Source of the DNA: Aspidiotus rigidus
Taxonomy: Eukaryota > Arthropoda > Insecta > Hemiptera > Diaspididae
Assembly: GCA_035079385.1 (NCBI GenBank)
Contig: JAVHKY010000034.1
Span: forward strand, 3,658,001-3,722,000
Direction of reading: 5' to 3'
Length of the DNA stretch: 64,000 nucleotides
Below the pieces are notes generated by a model. That model ran no database searches. It was given only the letters and a program-made list of their open reading frames with translations, and was not told the DNA's origin. Position 1 is the stretch's first letter. Every line of letters starts with the position of its first letter. This document shows, one piece after another, positions 57,360 to 64,000 of this stretch. Both the position numbers and the translations under genes were made by a program.

Positions 57360-59481
57360 ATAGTGTAGGCAAATAAAAAAAAAAAATAACATCTTGCTGG
57401 AGCAAACGTTTCTTTGCTGAAAATGGTTCAGGATGTGGTCCTGAACGACATACTCGTACTAAAAATCCCACGTTTTCCTCCTGGAGCTTCTTTTTTTATG
57501 GGGGTTCGAAACTCTCAAAAATTGGTTTTTCGCCTATATCGCCTGAAATTGAAATTTTATTAAAAAATGTTTCAAACAAAAGTTGTTACTCGTTAAATTT
57601 TATACCGAATAACGTATTCAACTTTCAGCCTATGCTAATTAGTGCCTTTGCAAAGGGCGTTCAAAAGAGTCCCAAAATCAATTTTTCCATACAAAATTGA
57701 AATTTTATTTTAAAATTTTTCAAACAAAAGTTATTCATCGTTAAATTTGCTATAAAATGAGTTATTCATCCTTCAGGACGTTCTATTTTAATAGGGGTTT
57801 AAACCCCCCAAGATTTAGTCTTTCGCTTATAATCTTGTCTAATAGAAATTTTATTAAAAAATGTTCCAAACAAAAATTGTTCCTCGTTAAATTTCCTACC
57901 AAATAACGTATTCAAGATTCAGCCTAGGTCAATTAGTGCCCCATCAGAGCTTTAAAAGGCCATTCGAAAGAGGACCAAAATCAGTTTTTCCATAATTTTA
58001 TGAAAAAGTGTTTCGAATAAAAGTTGTTCCTCGTTGAATTTCCTTTCAAATGAGTTATTCAGCTTTCAGAATAGAGTAGTTTGTCTATGAAAAAAGTGTG
58101 TAAGGTATATTTTTCCTGTAGGTTCCTCAACTGACCATGAGGCTACTCGTAGTATATTTCAGCTAATATACATACATAATTTTATAACATACCCCGAGAA
58201 GGGAGGTCGTTTCTCCCACATGACTCGAGCTCCGCCATCCATCCTATACCCTGCCTATCAGTTTTCTACGCTTTCTAATAGGAGCAGTGTAGGTTAGCCT
58301 GCCGACTTACAGTAGTCTCATATTCGGGATGGAGGGACTTGATATTATTCGCTCTCGTCATACTCTTCGCCTATGATTACTGAAGAATCCACATCAGTAC
58401 TGGACTCATGGTCAGCTTCCTCGTTCTGACTTGATACATCCTGCAAGTCGTCCTCAATGTCGTCTACTACCTCTAATACTCCACCAGTATTGAGGCAAAT
58501 CTGCTCAAGACACATTGGGAAACATTTTAATCCTAGGAGGGAAAAAAAACAACTATTCTCAACCGAAATTCAAACAATTTATAGGCTACTCAAGGTTGAG
58601 GCATGATGCTATGGTGACTTCTTCATCATCGACGTCGGAATGACTAAAATACATGTTTTTTCTTCAATGTAGATCAATTAGTGCCCCGTCAGAGCTTTGA
58701 AAGGCCATTCAAAAGAGGGCCAAAATCAGTTACTACTCTATTCTGAAGCTGAATAGCTCATTTAATAGGAAATTCAACGAGGGACAACTTTTATTTGAAA
58801 CATTTTTTCATAAAATTTTAATTTTGGGAGATATATGGAAAAACTGATTTTGGTCCTCTTTTGAATGGCCTTTTAAAGCTCTGACGGGGCACTAATTGAC
58901 CAGGCTGAACCTTGAATACGTTATTTGGTAGGAAATTTAACGAGGAACAATTTTTGTTTGGAACATTTTTTAATAAAATTTCTATCAGACAAGATATAAG
59001 CAAAAGACTAAATCTTGGGGGGTTTAAAGCATTATTAAGACAGAACGTCCTGAAGGATGAATAACTCTTTTTATAGCAAATTTAACGAGGTATAACTTTT
59101 GTTTGAAACATTTTTTAATAAAATTTCAATTTTGTGAGATATATGGAAAAACTGATTTTGAGACTCTTTTGAACGCCCTTTACGAAGGCACTAATTAGCA
59201 TAGGCTGAAAATTGAATACGTCATTAGGTATAAAATTTAACGAGTAACAACTTTTGTTTGAAACATTTTTTAATAAAATTTAAATTTCACGCGATATAGG
59301 CGAAAAACTAATTTTTGGGGGGTTCGAACTCCCATAAAAAAAGAAGCTCCTGGGGGAAAACGCGGGATTTTTAGTATGTCGTTCAGGGCCACATCCTGAA
59401 CCCATTTTCAGCAAAGAAACGTTTGCTCCACCAAAATGTTTTTTTTTTTTCCAATATGGCTCTAATTTGCCTACACTATAC
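57360..59481. mobile_element. Large foldback element with ~730-750 bp arms
   Basis: Left arm about 57360-58085 and right arm about 58735-59481 are reverse complements: atagtgtaggcaaat (57361) with atttgcctacactat (about 59466-59480), and ggagcaaacgtttctttgct with agcaaagaaacgtttgctcc. Each arm holds internally repeated units built from 'aaattttattaaaaaatgtt / tcaaacaaaagttgttcctc / gttaaattt'. The ~650 bp loop (58086-58734) has different composition and contains a candidate exon. No transposase seen. Confidence 0.8.
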
Positions 59482-59887
59482 AGCTTCAACGAGCTTTGTT
59501 GGTGGTGCGTTCTCCATGAAGAAAAATCAACTGGACTTAAAGAAATATTGCTCAGTCATGGTTAAGATTGTGGTTAGCCTGGCCTATTTTTAATTAGTAG
59601 GTCATTTTCCTAAGTACGAGACGAAAAGCAAAATAAAAGAATTAATAATCGTGAGTACACATAGGTATTCATCAGTACCTTCTATGAACAGCTGAATAAA
59701 TATCACCTACTTGAAGTTCCTGTAGTATACCGTTTTCAAGCTTTCCAAAGTCGTATAGCTCGCAGAATAGTGATAACACGTAGATGTATGAGAGCGTAGA
59801 AGAAAAGTCATCTAGGAAAGTGACCATAAGTTCAAGGATTTCCAATATGTGCTTGGGTTTCAAGAAAACATCAAAGTTGTATGTCAT
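58345..59887 (-). CDS. Candidate two-exon gene, 122 residues with acidic tail, unknown
   Basis: Exon 1 from ATG 59887 to 59707 reads MTYNFDVFLKPKHILEILEL ... VLSLFCELYDFGKLENGI: a plausible helical protein. A donor (gtgata at 59706) in phase 1 can join to exon 2 at 58532, preceded by an excellent acceptor (tttttttccctcctag on the minus strand), which reads through CFPMCLEQICLNTGGVLEVV then an acidic tail (DDIEDDL, NEEADHESSTDVD) to TAA at 58347-58345. A stronger donor (gtaggt, phase 0) does not fit exon 2. The intron (59706-58533) contains the right arm of the foldback, and exon 2 lies in its loop. The start is 65 bp from the divergent hydroxylase start. No family recognised; exon joining is inference. 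Confidence 0.3.
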
Positions 59888-59952
59888 AACGTATATTCAC
59901 ATGAACTATTATTAGACTTAGGCTGTATAGAATTCCGGGAAATTTTTCTTCG

Positions 59953-63948
<3,996 letters not shown>

Positions 63949-64000
63949 ACTGAATTCAGCTAGGGTTTCACTCTAGAACTTGAATTGGTACTGATTCTGT

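Overview
This is a stretch of eukaryotic, AT-rich, intron-bearing nuclear DNA that reads as an arthropod, most likely an insect. The clues are a prolyl 4-hydroxylase alpha gene with 62-103 bp introns, Penelope-like elements with GIY-YIG endonucleases, R1-type and Jockey-type LINE debris, hAT remnants and MITEs, and many foldback elements. The order cannot be fixed from sequence alone. Only one gene is recognised with confidence: a 9-exon prolyl 4-hydroxylase alpha subunit (59953-63948, + strand). Two further host-gene candidates of unknown function are proposed: a 301-residue frame on the minus strand (41903-42808) and a two-exon acidic-tailed protein on the minus strand (59887-58345), whose start codon lies 65 bp from that of the hydroxylase.

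Layout. 90-6955 is a large palindromic foldback element whose arms carry ~150 bp tandem repeats. Its left arm is interrupted by a ~400 bp MITE-like repeat, and its right arm by a nearly complete Penelope-like element (PLE copy 1) with a 13 bp target-site duplication (TSD). 9950-11720 is a very AT-rich island holding a frameshifted relic of a protein-primed type-B DNA polymerase of the Polinton/Maverick kind. 14500-15690 has nested tandem repeats. 20425-21388 is PLE copy 3, 21506-22067 a palindromic TA-flanked MITE, and 22290-25320 a 26-bp minisatellite. 28152-29733 holds hAT transposase and R1-type LINE debris. 30684-30960 is a relic of a different PLE lineage. 33777-34183 is an hAT-type MITE with an 8 bp TSD. 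34320-36290 is a ~100 bp minisatellite with recurring TGACGTCA and TGACCTTGA words. 39567-41530 has a strong hairpin, a foldback element and a poly-C-containing repeat.

43287-46098 is PLE copy 2, with a 12 bp TSD. 48635-51125 is a TE graveyard: PLE copy 4 with two nested MITEs, a Jockey-type reverse transcriptase fragment, and PLE copy 5. 54355-54900 is a three-copy repeat with TGCGCATGCGC palindromes. 57360-59481 is a foldback whose loop contains a possible terminal exon. The end of the window is the hydroxylase gene, whose third intron carries a ~447 bp GA microsatellite.

The most informative system here is the set of Penelope-like elements. Comparing copies shows their ends exactly: 12-13 bp TSDs, inverted terminal copies, a 35-41 bp one-sided extension, and a 3' stem-loop whose stem changes by compensatory substitutions between copies, resembling the hammerhead ribozymes reported in PLEs. 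Long stretches between these features (6955-9950, 11800-13100, 17060-20060, 36300-39250, 46100-48630, 51130-53050, 55400-57355) show no supportable gene.
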